This document shows positions 26,591 through 36,548 of a stretch of 64,000 bases of DNA, piece after piece. The notes below the pieces were generated by a model, which saw only the letters and a program-made list of their open reading frames with translations, made no database searches and was not told the origin of the DNA. The stretch's first letter is position 1, and every line of letters starts with the position of its first letter. Source of the DNA: Lentisalinibacter sp035655155 (GTDB lineage: Bacteria > Pseudomonadota > Gammaproteobacteria > Steroidobacterales > Woeseiaceae); contig DASRVH010000039.1 of the NCBI GenBank assembly GCA_035655155.1, forward strand, positions 18,977 through 82,976, written 5' to 3'. The translations under genes were made by a program, and so were the position numbers.

Positions 26591-27791
26591 ACAGAGGCAC
26601 GATGGCGAGGATCACCGCCTTCGGGCTGTCGGTCACGCTGCTGGTCACGGCCACCAGGAACGGGCCCAGCACCGCGGCGAACTTGCCGATCATGTTGTAG
26701 AAACCGAAAAACTCGGCGGCCTTGTCCGGCGGCACCATCGCCGCATAGTAGGCCCTGCTCATGCTCTGCACGCCGCCCTGCACCGTGCCGATCATGATGG
26801 CCATGGCATAGAACTGCCACACGTGCTCCAGATAGAAAGCCCACAGGCTCACGCCGATGTAGACGGTCAGAGCGATGTAGATGCCGCGCTTCGCCCCGAT
26901 CTTCTCGCCCAGCCAGCCGTAGAACAGCGTCGCCGGGAAGCCGACGAAATTGGTGACCAGCAGCGCGGTGATCAGGTCGGCATTCGAGAAGCCGAGCCGC
27001 TGGCCGAAGTTCGTCGCCATCTGGATCATCGTGTGCACGCCGTCGATGTACAGCCAGAAGGCGATCAGGAACAGGAACACGTGCCGGTAGCGGCGGATTT
27101 CGCGGAAAGTGTCGACGAGCTGGCGATAGCCCTCCCGCACCGCCCCGGCCACGGGTTTTTCGGCCAGTTTGCGCTCCTCCACGTAGAGCAGCAGCGGGAT
27201 GGTGAATACCGCCCACCACACGGCCACCAGCAGGAAGGCCACCCGCACCGCGACGTCCGGGCCGGCCAGGCCGAAGGTGCCGGGATCGCGCACCATCCAG
27301 GTATTCAGCGCGAGCAGCATCGCGCTGCCGAAATAGCCGAGCGCGAAGCCGAAGGCCGAGACCGACTCGAACTCGCCGGGTTTGGCGACGTTGTGGATGA
27401 GGGAGTCGTAGAAAGAATTGGCGCTGTAGAAGCCGACCGAGGCCAGCAGGTACAGGCCGATCGCCACCGGCCAGGCACCCTCGGCGACGAAGTACAGCCC
27501 GCCGGTCATGACGATGCCGAGCAGGGCGAAGCCCGTCAGGAACTTCTTGCGCGTGCCGCCACGGTCGGAGATGGCGCCGAGCACCGGCGCCAGCACGGCG
27601 ACGATGAGACTCGCGGCGCCGCTGGTCACGGCGAGGCGGAAGGTGACGTCCGCGTCCACGTCGCCGGAACTCCAGTATTCGCCCAGAAAGATGGGGAACA
27701 GCACCGCCAGCACGGTGAGGGCGAAAGCGGAATTGGCCCAGTCGTAGAACGCCCAGGCGAGTACCGGCTTGCGCAACAGGCGGCGCGTCAC
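26517..27791 (-). CDS. MFS transporter, UMF1/Atg22-like
   Basis: The 424-residue protein has about twelve membrane segments and starts RKPVLAWAFYDWANSAFAL, the hallmark of the UMF1 family related to yeast vacuolar Atg22. NSFYDSLIHNVAKPGEFESVSAFG and GGVQSMSRAYYAAMVP are also typical. Substrates of bacterial members are unknown; amino-acid efflux is a guess from Atg22. A GTG is the start. It is the last gene of the pssA-udg-rimI-prfC direction, but a 148-base gap holding a possible TATAGT box (27923-27918) separates it from prfC. Confidence 0.85.
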   Translation of the reverse strand: MTRRLLRKPVLAWAFYDWANSAFALTVLAVLFPIFLGEYWSSGDVDADVTFRLAVTSGAASLIVAVLAPVLGAISDRGGTRKKFLTGFALLGIVMTGGLYFVAEGAWPVAIGLYLLASVGFYSANSFYDSLIHNVAKPGEFESVSAFGFALGYFGSAMLLALNTWMVRDPGTFGLAGPDVAVRVAFLLVAVWWAVFTIPLLLYVEERKLAEKPVAGAVREGYRQLVDTFREIRRYRHVFLFLIAFWLYIDGVHTMIQMATNFGQRLGFSNADLITALLVTNFVGFPATLFYGWLGEKIGAKRGIYIALTVYIGVSLWAFYLEHVWQFYAMAIMIGTVQGGVQSMSRAYYAAMVPPDKAAEFFGFYNMIGKFAAVLGPFLVAVTSSVTDSPKAVILAIVPLFIGGAMLLSRVHPPRRREVETSVV

Positions 27792-27861
27792 GGGCCGGAT
27801 CCCGCCCGGCTGCGGACTGGCGCGGTAGTCATGCCGTCGTCATCCTGTCGTCATCCTCATC

Positions 27862-27899
27862 GTCATCCCGGGCTCCGCAGGTCATCCCAGGCTCCGCAG
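27862..27899. repeat. Two tandem 19-bp repeats upstream of the UMF1-type transporter
   Basis: gtcatcccgggctccgcag is followed at once by a copy with one difference. Shorter gtcatcc units (27838-27869) precede them, making a run of related tracts across the leader of the transporter gene. No function is assigned. Confidence 0.75.
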
Positions 27900-27939
27900 G
27901 GGCGCCGCGACGGACCGACTATAGCAGGGCTGCGCCGGT

Positions 27940-29520
<1,581 letters not shown>

Positions 29521-29598
29521 GAGTCAACCCGGGGGTCGGGAAAAAGGCGGCGAGTCTACCCGATGGGCCGCGGCCCTGCCAGACAGGCTCGAGCGGCG

Positions 29599-30075
29599 CT
29601 AGCCGTCCGGGATGAGGCGCAGGGCGAGCACCATGGCGTCTTCGCGGCCGTCGTCGGCGCGGTAGTAGCCGCGCCGCCGCCCGATCGGCCGAAAGCCGTA
29701 CTTGCGATAGAGACGCAGCGCCGCCTCGTTCGAGGGGCGCACCTCGAGCAGAATCTGGCGTACCGCGGCATTGCGGGCCCGGCTGATCAGCTCGGCCAGC
29801 AGCAGCTCGCCGAAGCCGTAACGGCGCCAGTGCCGGTCCACGCACAGATTCAGCAGGTGCGCCTCGCCGGCGGCCACCGACAGGATGCCGTATCCGCGCG
29901 CCTCGCCCTCCGCCTCGATCACGAGGCAGGTATAGCCGGCCAGCAGGCAGTCGCGGAATATGCCGCGGCTCCAGGGGAACTCGTAGCTGCGGCGCTCGAT
30001 GTCGGCCACCAGCGCCAGGTCGCCGGGCAGCATGGCGCGCATCTGCGGCGCCGGTTCGCGGACGACGGAGTTCAT
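29599..30075 (-). CDS. rimI: Ribosomal protein S18-alanine N-acetyltransferase
   Basis: RimI acetylates the N-terminal alanine of S18. The GNAT fold is evident in the acetyl-CoA loop RHWRRYGFGELLL and in the ILLEVRPSNEAALRLYRKYGFRPIGRRRGYY segment that closely matches RimI. The ATG overlaps the stop of the uracil-DNA glycosylase gene by four bases, giving 158 residues. Linkage to the glycosylase gene is common in related genomes. Confidence 0.93.
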   Translation of the reverse strand: MNSVVREPAPQMRAMLPGDLALVADIERRSYEFPWSRGIFRDCLLAGYTCLVIEAEGEARGYGILSVAAGEAHLLNLCVDRHWRRYGFGELLLAELISRARNAAVRQILLEVRPSNEAALRLYRKYGFRPIGRRRGYYRADDGREDAMVLALRLIPDG

Positions 30076-30839
30076 GCGTCCTCCCCTGCCAGCAGCTGCC
30101 TGGCCCGGCACAGGTCCTGCCAGGCCTTGCGTTTCTGGGCCGGGCTGCGCAGCAGATAGGCCGGATGATAGGTCACGACCAGGGGGATCCCGGCCTCCGG
30201 GAAGCGATGCACCCGGGTCCGCAGGCGCCCGATCGGCTCGTCGCTCTCCAGCAGGTCCTGGGCAGCGATGCGGCCGACGGCCAGGATGACCCGCGGGCGC
30301 ACCAGGGCGATCTGGCGACGCAGATAGGGACGGCACTCGGCCGACTCCTCGGACCGCGGGTCCCGGTTGCCCGGCGGCCGGCACTTCAGGATGTTGGCGA
30401 TGAAGACGTCGTGGCGTCCCAGACCCAGCGAGCGCAGCATCTCGTCCAGCAGCTTGCCGGCGCGGCCGACGAACGGCTCGCCCCGGCGATCCTCCTCGGC
30501 GCCCGGCGCCTCGCCGATGATCATGAGGTCGGCGTCCGGATTGCCGACGCCGAAGACGGTCTGGGTGCGGCCCTCGTGCAGGGCGCAGCGGATGCAGCCG
30601 CTCACCCGGGCCCGCAGCGCCTCCCAGCCGTCGGCGGACGGGTCGGCCGCAGGCGCCGCGTCCGCCGGCGTCGCCCGGGCAGCCTCGTCGGCAGCCACCG
30701 CCTCCCGGCTAGCGGCGTCTTCCCCGGCGGCCTCGCGCCGGGCCGCGGATTCGTCGGCGGCTTCCTCGCCGCGCAGCATCCACACGTCGATGCCGAGCGC
30801 ACGCAGATAGGCCAGCCGTTCCCCCTCGCTGCCCGTCAT
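30072..30839 (-). CDS. Uracil-DNA glycosylase, type 4-like (iron-sulfur)
   Basis: This 255-residue base-excision repair enzyme has the family-4 motif GEAPGAEEDRRGEPFVGRAG at about 109-128 and the later VVTYHPAYLLR with the catalytic-site His. Four cysteines for a 4Fe-4S cluster are present: C82 and C85 in GCIRC, and two in CRPPGNRDPRSEESAEC. Residues about 25-70 are an Ala/Glu/Asp-rich, probably disordered insert between the N-terminal helix and the fold. The ATG overlaps the pssA stop by four bases. It has also been described as a phage SPO1 polymerase-related protein in older annotation. Confidence 0.92.
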   Translation of the reverse strand: MTGSEGERLAYLRALGIDVWMLRGEEAADESAARREAAGEDAASREAVAADEAARATPADAAPAADPSADGWEALRARVSGCIRCALHEGRTQTVFGVGNPDADLMIIGEAPGAEEDRRGEPFVGRAGKLLDEMLRSLGLGRHDVFIANILKCRPPGNRDPRSEESAECRPYLRRQIALVRPRVILAVGRIAAQDLLESDEPIGRLRTRVHRFPEAGIPLVVTYHPAYLLRSPAQKRKAWQDLCRARQLLAGEDA

Positions 30840-31600
30840 GTCTCGCCCGTCTCCTGACGGCGCCCGCGCCGCCGGCGCCACAGCCAGAACGCCGGCCCGG
30901 ACAGCGCGTAGCCGGTGAACATGGAGAACAGCACCACCGGCGGCTCCAGCGAGATCAGTATCAGCACCAGCGGGATGATGAGCAGATACGGGAACGAGAT
31001 GCGGCTGCCGAGATTGAGTTCCTTGAAGCTGTAGTAGCGCAGGTTGCTCACCATCAGCGCGGCGGTCATCGCGGTGATCACGAAGGCGAGCGCGAGACCG
31101 CCAAGGCCGGCGATGCCGTGCCGCGCGCTGAGCCAGACGAAGCCGGCCACCATGCCCGCCGCCGACGGGCTGGCCAGCCCGACGAAGAAGCGCTTGTCCT
31201 GGGAGCCCGGCGAGGTGTTGAAGCGCGCCAGCCGCATGGCGGCCGCCACCGCGAACAGGAAGGCCACCAGCCAGCCCACCCGGCCCCAGGCGACGCTGTA
31301 CTCCGCCAGCCGGGCCACGCCCCACTGGTAGACCACGACCGCGGGCGCCAGGCCGAAGCAGACCATGTCCGAGAGGCTGTCGAACTCCTTGCCGAAGTCG
31401 CTCTCGGTAGCCGTCAGGCGCGCCACGCGGCCGTCGAGGCCGTCCAGCACCATGGCCACGAATATCGCCACGCCGGCCGCCTCGAAGTTGCCGTCCACGG
31501 CCGCCACGATGGCGTAGAAGCCCGCGAACAGCGCCGTGGTGGTCAGCAGATTCGGCAGCAGATAGATGCCGCGGCGCGGTTTTTCGTCGGATGCACCCAC
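30836..31600 (-). CDS. pssA: CDP-diacylglycerol--serine O-phosphatidyltransferase
   Basis: PssA makes phosphatidylserine from CDP-diacylglycerol and serine at the inner membrane. The CDP-alcohol phosphotransferase motif is intact: DGLDGRVAR followed by GKEFDSLSD. The rest is hydrophobic with about eight membrane segments, and the protein ends in an Arg-rich tail. A GTG before GASDEKPRRGIYLLPN is taken as the start; a TTG five codons upstream (31615) is possible. It lies downstream of a phosphatidylserine-decarboxylase-like gene that appears catalytically dead. Confidence 0.9.
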   Translation of the reverse strand: MGASDEKPRRGIYLLPNLLTTTALFAGFYAIVAAVDGNFEAAGVAIFVAMVLDGLDGRVARLTATESDFGKEFDSLSDMVCFGLAPAVVVYQWGVARLAEYSVAWGRVGWLVAFLFAVAAAMRLARFNTSPGSQDKRFFVGLASPSAAGMVAGFVWLSARHGIAGLGGLALAFVITAMTAALMVSNLRYYSFKELNLGSRISFPYLLIIPLVLILISLEPPVVLFSMFTGYALSGPAFWLWRRRRGRRQETGET

Positions 31601-31634
31601 GGCGCAATCATACAAGATGGGCAGGCGCGGCTCG

Positions 31635-32273
31635 CTATCGGTGTCTCAGTTCGGCCAGCGAGTCGGTCCCCGCGCGCACCTTCTGCCCCGTTTTCACGCG
31701 TACGTGGGCGTCCGCCGGCAGGTACACCTCGGCGGTCCTGGCCAGCCGCATGTACGCAAAGCGCTGTCCCTGGCCCACCCGCTCCCCGTAGCCGAGGAAG
31801 GCCCGCGGCGCGCCGAACCACTTCGGTGCGTGTTTCGGACCATGCACTAGGACCACCACGTCGTCGTCCTCGTCGCTGCGCACCCACATGCCGTGCACGT
31901 CCAGCCAGCGGCTGTGGTCGGAGAGGTTGTCGCGGGGATCGAGGACCTTGCCCTCGATGGGGCTGCGGGCGGTGTAGGCGCCGAAATTGTTGATGCGCAT
32001 CGTGACCCGCACTGCCTCCCGGTCCAGGATGCCGGGTCCGGCGCCGGTGATCTCGGTGACCACGCCGTCCACCGGCGCCAGCACGCCGAGGGGCGCCGCG
32101 GGGATGTCGCGCCACGGATCCTGGAACAACAGCACGAGGGCGGCCACCAGCGCACCCAGAGGCACCGCGGCCCACCAGCCGACGAGGGCCACGCCCGCCG
32201 CGAGTGCGGCCAGGGCCGTCAGTATCCAGGGCATGCCTTCCGGTGCTATGCGTGGAAAATCCGTTCTCGGCAT
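31635..32273 (-). CDS. Phosphatidylserine decarboxylase-like protein lacking the processing serine
   Basis: The 212-residue protein has two N-terminal hydrophobic segments and then the fold of short, archaeal/rhizobial-type phosphatidylserine decarboxylases (PVDGVVTEI, then the C-terminal GQRFAYM, EVYLPADA and GQKVRAGTDSLAEL). Active family members self-cleave at a Gly-Ser in RFGSRVDLYLP to make a pyruvoyl group; here the aligned sequence is RLARTAEVYLP, so Gly-Ser is Ala-Arg. The usual NVHVNR segment is GAYTAR, so the His is also gone. A classical decarboxylase is therefore unlikely. It sits directly upstream of pssA and is probably co-transcribed. Confidence 0.75.
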   Translation of the reverse strand: MPRTDFPRIAPEGMPWILTALAALAAGVALVGWWAAVPLGALVAALVLLFQDPWRDIPAAPLGVLAPVDGVVTEITGAGPGILDREAVRVTMRINNFGAYTARSPIEGKVLDPRDNLSDHSRWLDVHGMWVRSDEDDDVVVLVHGPKHAPKWFGAPRAFLGYGERVGQGQRFAYMRLARTAEVYLPADAHVRVKTGQKVRAGTDSLAELRHR

Positions 32274-32387
32274 CGGTTCCCGGTCGGTCAGGAAGATGCG
32301 CGGATCATGCGCTGAATGGCAGCGAGATGCCACCCCGCCGGCGGCCCCTCCCGCGGACGACCCCGTGTGTGCGCCTGCCATTCGGGC

Positions 32388-32393
32388 TAGAAT
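32388..32393 (+). promoter_or_regulatory. Possible -10 box for proS
   Basis: TAGAAT in the context GGGCTAGAATCC lies 32 bases upstream of the proS ATG. The same 12-base context occurs upstream of pepA at about 17217-17229. No convincing -35 box was found. Confidence 0.4.
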
Positions 32394-32425
32394 CCGGGGC
32401 CGTTCATAACCCCCGGAAACACCCG

Positions 32426-34132
32426 ATGCGATTCTCCGAACTGAATCTCACCACACTGAAGGAAGTGCCGGCGGAAGCCGAGATCCCGAGCCACCAGCTC
32501 ATGCTCCGCGCGGGGCTGATCCGGCGGCTCGCCTCCGGGCTTTTCACCTGGATGCCGATCGGCCTCAGGGTGGTGAAGAAGATCGAGGCGGTCGTGCGCG
32601 AGGAGATGGACCGGGCGGGCGCGCTGGAACTCCTCATGCCGGCCGTGCAGCCGGCCGAGCTGTGGCAGGAGTCCGGGCGTTGGGAGAAGTACGGCCCGCT
32701 GCTGCTGCGCATGCAGGACCGTCACGAGCGGGACTTCTGCTTCGGGCCCACCCACGAGGAGGTCATCACGGATATCGCCCGGCGGGAACTCCGCAGCTAC
32801 CGTCAGCTGCCGGTGAACTACTACCAGATCCAGACCAAGTTCCGCGACGAGATCCGGCCTCGCTTCGGCGTGATGCGCGCCCGGGAATTCATCATGAAGG
32901 ACGCCTATTCCTTCGACCTGGACGAGGCCGGGATGGCGGCGGCCTACGAGCGCATGGCGCGGGCCTACGAGGCCATCTTCACCCGGCTGGGCCTGAAGTT
33001 CCGCGCGGTCGAGGCCGACAGCGGCGAGATCGGCGGCAGCCGCTCCCAGGAGTTCCACGTGCTGGCCGATTCCGGCGAGGATGCCATCGCCTACTGCGAC
33101 GAGGACGGTTACGCCGCCAACGTGGAGATGGCGCGCACGGAACCGCCGGCGGAGCCCCGTCCGGCGCCCTCCGCAACGCTGGAGAAGGTCCGCACCCCCG
33201 GCGCACGCAGCATCGAGGCGGTGACGGCGGCGCTGGACCTGCCCGCCGAGCGTCTGGTGAAGACGCTGGTGGTCGCCGGCGGCGAAGGTCCCGTAGCCCT
33301 GGTGCTGCGCGGCGACCACGAGCTGAACGCGGTCAAGGCCCAGGGGCTGCCCGGCGTGGCCGACCCGCTGCGCATGGCCGAGGCGGACGAGGTGCTGGCC
33401 GCCACCGGCTGTGCCCCCGGTTTCGTCGGCCCGGTCGGGCTGGACATTCCGGTGCACGTCGATCATGCCGCGGCGCATCTGGCCGACTTCGCCTGCGGCG
33501 CGAACGAGGCCGACCATCACCTGACCGGCGTGAACTGGGTCCGGGACCTGCCGGAACCGGACGGCGTCGACCTGCGCAACGTGGTCGAAGGCGATCCCAC
33601 GCCCGGCGGCAGCGGCACGCTCAGCATCGCCCGCGGCATCGAGGTGGGCCACATCTTCCAGCTCGGCACGAAGTACTCGCAGGCGATGGGCGCCACAGTG
33701 CAGGACCAGGACGGCGACGACCGCCCCATGCAGATGGGCTGCTACGGCATCGGCGTCACCCGCATCGTGGGCGCCGCCATCGAGCAGAATCACGACGATA
33801 ACGGCATCGTCTGGCCGGAACCGATGGCGCCCTGGCGGGTGGTGATCGTGCCGATCAATGCGCATCGCTCCGAACGGGTGCGCGAGGCAGCCGAGGCGCT
33901 GTACGCCGAGCTGGGCGAACTGGGCATCGACGTACTGCTGGACGACCGGGATGCGCGGCCGGGCGTGAAGTTCGCCGATGCCGAGCTGATCGGCATCCCC
34001 CATCGGATCGTGATCGGCGAGCGAGGCCTCGACGCGGGCGAACTCGAGTACCGCCATCGCCGCGACACCGAGTCGAGGAACCTGAAGCGTGATGCCGTTC
34101 TCGCCCTGCTGCGGGAGCCGGCGGTAAGCTGA
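32426..34132 (+). CDS. proS: Prolyl-tRNA synthetase
   Basis: The 568-residue bacterial-type class II synthetase contains motif 2 (FRDEIRPRFGVMRAREFIMKDAYSF), an insertion editing domain (about residues 230-390, INS/YbaK-like), and the C-terminal motif 3 GIGVTRIVGAAIEQ followed by the anticodon-binding domain. The ATG before RFSELNLTTLKEVP matches family starts and is preceded by GGAA. The frame remains open upstream but without a family match. It is divergent from the decarboxylase-like gene. Confidence 0.97.
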   Translation: MRFSELNLTTLKEVPAEAEIPSHQLMLRAGLIRRLASGLFTWMPIGLRVVKKIEAVVREEMDRAGALELLMPAVQPAELWQESGRWEKYGPLLLRMQDRHERDFCFGPTHEEVITDIARRELRSYRQLPVNYYQIQTKFRDEIRPRFGVMRAREFIMKDAYSFDLDEAGMAAAYERMARAYEAIFTRLGLKFRAVEADSGEIGGSRSQEFHVLADSGEDAIAYCDEDGYAANVEMARTEPPAEPRPAPSATLEKVRTPGARSIEAVTAALDLPAERLVKTLVVAGGEGPVALVLRGDHELNAVKAQGLPGVADPLRMAEADEVLAATGCAPGFVGPVGLDIPVHVDHAAAHLADFACGANEADHHLTGVNWVRDLPEPDGVDLRNVVEGDPTPGGSGTLSIARGIEVGHIFQLGTKYSQAMGATVQDQDGDDRPMQMGCYGIGVTRIVGAAIEQNHDDNGIVWPEPMAPWRVVIVPINAHRSERVREAAEALYAELGELGIDVLLDDRDARPGVKFADAELIGIPHRIVIGERGLDAGELEYRHRRDTESRNLKRDAVLALLREPAVS

Positions 34133-34138
34133 CCGCCC

Positions 34139-34744
34139 ATGAACAGGCCCGCGGCAACCGACAGCGGTCTGCGCCGGCGCTGCCTGGGGCTGCTGGCGGC
34201 CGGCCTGCTGCTCGCGGCAGCCGCCCCGTCAGCCGCCGATCAGCAGGGACCGGACCCGGTCCTGCGCGAGCTGCTGCGCGAGGCCGCGGCGGAAGCCGAC
34301 AGCTTCGACGACCGCTTCCACGCCCAGGTCTGGCTGGTCGACATGTCCCAGCGGCTCGGTAACCGGATCGACGACCCGGAGGAGCGCGTCCGCATCCTGA
34401 AACGCGTTCACTACGAGGCCAGGCGGGTCGAGCTGCCGCCGGAACTGGTGCTGGCGGTTATCGACGTGGAGAGCAATTTCGATCGCTTCGCGGTCTCCAG
34501 AGCCGGCGCCCGGGGGCTGATGCAGGTGATGCCTTTCTGGCTGGACGAGATCGGCCGGCCCGACGACAACCTGTTTCACATCGACACGAACCTGCGGCTC
34601 GGCTGCACCATCCTGCGCTATTACTACGACATGGAGGATGGCGACCTGCAGCGCGCCCTCGCCCGCTACAACGGCAGCCTGGGCAAGTCCTGGTACTCGA
34701 ACCGGGTGCTGGACAAGCTGCGGCTCACCTGGCGCCGGATCTGA
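34139..34744 (+). CDS. Lytic transglycosylase (SLT family)
   Basis: The 201-residue protein has a signal peptide (about residues 1-33) and a family-1 SLT domain. The catalytic Glu lies in VLAVIDVESNFDRFAVS and the RGLMQVMPFW motif follows, with the later LGCTILRYYYDMEDGDLQRALARYNGS. Such enzymes cleave peptidoglycan with formation of anhydro-muramic acid. It lies six bases after proS and is likely expressed with it. It has no carbohydrate-binding or LysM module. Confidence 0.9.
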   Translation: MNRPAATDSGLRRRCLGLLAAGLLLAAAAPSAADQQGPDPVLRELLREAAAEADSFDDRFHAQVWLVDMSQRLGNRIDDPEERVRILKRVHYEARRVELPPELVLAVIDVESNFDRFAVSRAGARGLMQVMPFWLDEIGRPDDNLFHIDTNLRLGCTILRYYYDMEDGDLQRALARYNGSLGKSWYSNRVLDKLRLTWRRI

Positions 34745-34780
34745 GAGCCGGACCGCTCTCTCCCGGTCGCGGCCGGCCGG

Positions 34781-35068
34781 CTAGCCGGTGCTGAAATCCC
34801 CTGGCGGCGTCACCGACGCCTCTTCCCGGGCCACGTCGGTGACCCGCGCGGCCTCCGGACCCTGCCACAGCCACTCCTCGAGTCTGTCCAGCGCCCCGGG
34901 GGCGCCGCAGGCGAGCACCTCAACGCGCCCGTCCGGCAGATTGCGGGCATGGCCGGTGATGCCGTGACGCCGTGCCTCGTCCCGGGTGCTGGCACGGAAC
35001 CAGACGCCCTGCACCCTGCCGCTGACGAAGTAGCGCAGGCACTGACGATCTGCCATCTCATCGGACAT
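34781..35068 (-). CDS. acyP: Acylphosphatase
   Basis: The 95-residue protein shows the acylphosphatase core: the phosphate-binding loop GRVQGVWFRA with the catalytic Arg, and NLPDGRVEVLACG with the catalytic Asn. The enzyme hydrolyses acyl phosphates. It lies 27 bases downstream of the DUF4398 lipoprotein gene on the same strand and converges with the transglycosylase gene. Confidence 0.93.
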   Translation of the reverse strand: MSDEMADRQCLRYFVSGRVQGVWFRASTRDEARRHGITGHARNLPDGRVEVLACGAPGALDRLEEWLWQGPEAARVTDVAREEASVTPPGDFSTG

Positions 35069-35095
35069 CGGGGAACCTCCCGGCCGGAGCGCGTC

Positions 35096-35443
35096 TCAGG
35101 GCAGCCGCTCCTCGGGCTCGTCGCCGGTCGTGCGCGCCGCCTCGGCAACCGCACGGGCATGCACCGCCAGGTCGCGTGCGGCCAGGGCGTCACGCCGCGC
35201 CGCGCGGAAGCTGCGCTGCTTCAGGTGGGTCTCGGCGCTGACCAGTCTCGAATGCGCCGAACGGAACTCGCCGGCCGCCAGGTCTTCGGCACCGGCCTCC
35301 CGCGCGGCCTCGATGGCCTGGCGGGCATCGCTCATCTCCTGCACAGGCGGACCGCCGGAGGCGCAGCCGCCGGCCGAAAACAGGAGCGTCACCACCGCCA
35401 TCCAGGCGGCGAGAGGCGCTCCGGAGAATGAGGACTTCGACAT
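35096..35443 (-). CDS. DUF4398 domain lipoprotein
   Basis: The 115-residue protein has a lipoprotein signal peptide ending in the lipobox FSAGGC, so it is probably anchored to a membrane. The mature part is a helical DUF4398 domain (VQEMSDARQAIEAAREAGA, then EFRSAHSRL). Family members precede OmpA-like proteins in other genomes; none is here. An ATG is used; an in-frame GTG just before it is possible. It probably shares a transcript with acyP. Confidence 0.82.
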   Translation of the reverse strand: MSKSSFSGAPLAAWMAVVTLLFSAGGCASGGPPVQEMSDARQAIEAAREAGAEDLAAGEFRSAHSRLVSAETHLKQRSFRAARRDALAARDLAVHARAVAEAARTTGDEPEERLP

Positions 35444-35528
35444 CACAGCGGAACGCTAGCAGCAGCCACGGAGACCGTCAAGCAGGCAAAACCCGACCAG
35501 AAACGGCGGTTTATGGCATTCACGGGGA

Positions 35529-35557
35529 CTGACGGGGAGCCGTCCTGCTGGTACATT
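35529..35557 (+). promoter_or_regulatory. Predicted promoter of arsC-wrbA-DUF2069
   Basis: CTGACG (35529-35534) and TACATT (35552-35557) are separated by 17 bases. The predicted transcript start is about 30 bases before the arsC ATG. The rest of the 150-base gap to the divergent lipoprotein gene shows nothing else. Confidence 0.5.
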
Positions 35558-35593
35558 ACGCGCCGGCCAGTGCCTGCGAGAAGAACAACGGCG

Positions 35594-35950
35594 ATGAACT
35601 ACCGCATCTACCACAACCCCCGCTGCTCCAAGTCCCGGGCGACACTCGCCCTTCTCGAGGACGCCGGTGTTCCCGTCACGGTCACCGAATACCTGAAGGA
35701 ACCGCCGGACGCGGGCACGCTGCTGCGTATCGCGGAACTGCTCGACTGCCGTCCCCGGGACCTGATCCGCCGCAGCGATCCGGACTACCGCAGCGAGCGG
35801 GAGACGGTGGAGGCTCTCGCCGACGATGCCGCGGCGGCGTGGCTTGCCGCGCATCCGGCCGCCATCGAACGGCCGATCGTGGTCCGGGACGACGATGCGG
35901 CGGCGATCGGCCGGCCGCCCGAGAACGTGCGCGGGATCCTGCGCACGTGA
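35594..35950 (+). CDS. arsC: Arsenate reductase (glutaredoxin type) family protein
   Basis: The 118-residue ArsC/Spx-type protein has the single active-site Cys in YHNPRCSKSRATL and the RRSDPDYRS and RPIVVRD segments of the family. Classical members reduce arsenate with glutathione and glutaredoxin. It sits beside wrbA and DUF2069, as in pseudomonads, and no ars regulator or efflux gene is near, so a general thiol-redox role is as likely as arsenic resistance. The ATG is used; the stop overlaps the wrbA GTG. Confidence 0.9.
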   Translation: MNYRIYHNPRCSKSRATLALLEDAGVPVTVTEYLKEPPDAGTLLRIAELLDCRPRDLIRRSDPDYRSERETVEALADDAAAAWLAAHPAAIERPIVVRDDDAAAIGRPPENVRGILRT

Positions 35951-36540
35951 GCGAGATCCTGGTGGTCTACTACTCGCGGACGGGCGCCACCGAAGCACTG
36001 GCCCGCGAAGTCGCCAGGGGCGTGGACGGCGTGGAAGGCGCCACGGCGCGGCTGCGCACGGTGCCGGCGGTCTCGTCGCAGACGGAGGCAAGCGCGCCCG
36101 CGGTGCCGGGGGAAGGCCCGCCCTACGCCACGACCGCGGATCTGGTGGAATGCGACGGCCTGGTATTCGGCAGCCCGACCCGCTTCGGTAACATGTCCGC
36201 TGCGATGAAGTATTTCCTGGACGGCACCTCGGCGCAGTGGCTGGCCGGCAAGCTGATCGGCAAGCCCGCCGGCCTGTTCACGTCCACCGGCAGCCTGCAC
36301 GGAGGCCAGGAGGCCACGCTGCTCACCATGGCGGTGCCGCTGCTGCATCACGGCATGCTGATCGTCGGCATCCCCTACAGCGAAGCGGCGCTGACCGAGA
36401 CGACCAGCGGCGGTACGCCCTACGGAGCCAGCCACGTGGCCGGCCCCGACGCCAATCCGCGGCTCACCGGCCACGAGATCACGCTAGCACGAGCTCTCGG
36501 CCGGCGCGTCGCCGAGACCGCCCTCAGGCTGGCCCGCTGA
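35947..36540 (+). CDS. wrbA: NAD(P)H:quinone oxidoreductase WrbA
   Basis: WrbA is a tetrameric FMN flavodoxin-like enzyme that reduces quinones by two electrons. The 197-residue protein has the FMN phosphate loop YYSRTGATEALA, the GSPTRFGNMSAAMKYFLDGT signature and the STGSLHGGQEATL segment. It begins at a GTG overlapping the arsC stop (GTGA). A Val-Ser-rich insert (PAVSSQTEASAPAVPGEGPP) is ordinary for the family. Confidence 0.94.
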   Translation: MSEILVVYYSRTGATEALAREVARGVDGVEGATARLRTVPAVSSQTEASAPAVPGEGPPYATTADLVECDGLVFGSPTRFGNMSAAMKYFLDGTSAQWLAGKLIGKPAGLFTSTGSLHGGQEATLLTMAVPLLHHGMLIVGIPYSEAALTETTSGGTPYGASHVAGPDANPRLTGHEITLARALGRRVAETALRLAR

Positions 36541-36548
36541 ACGGCCCG

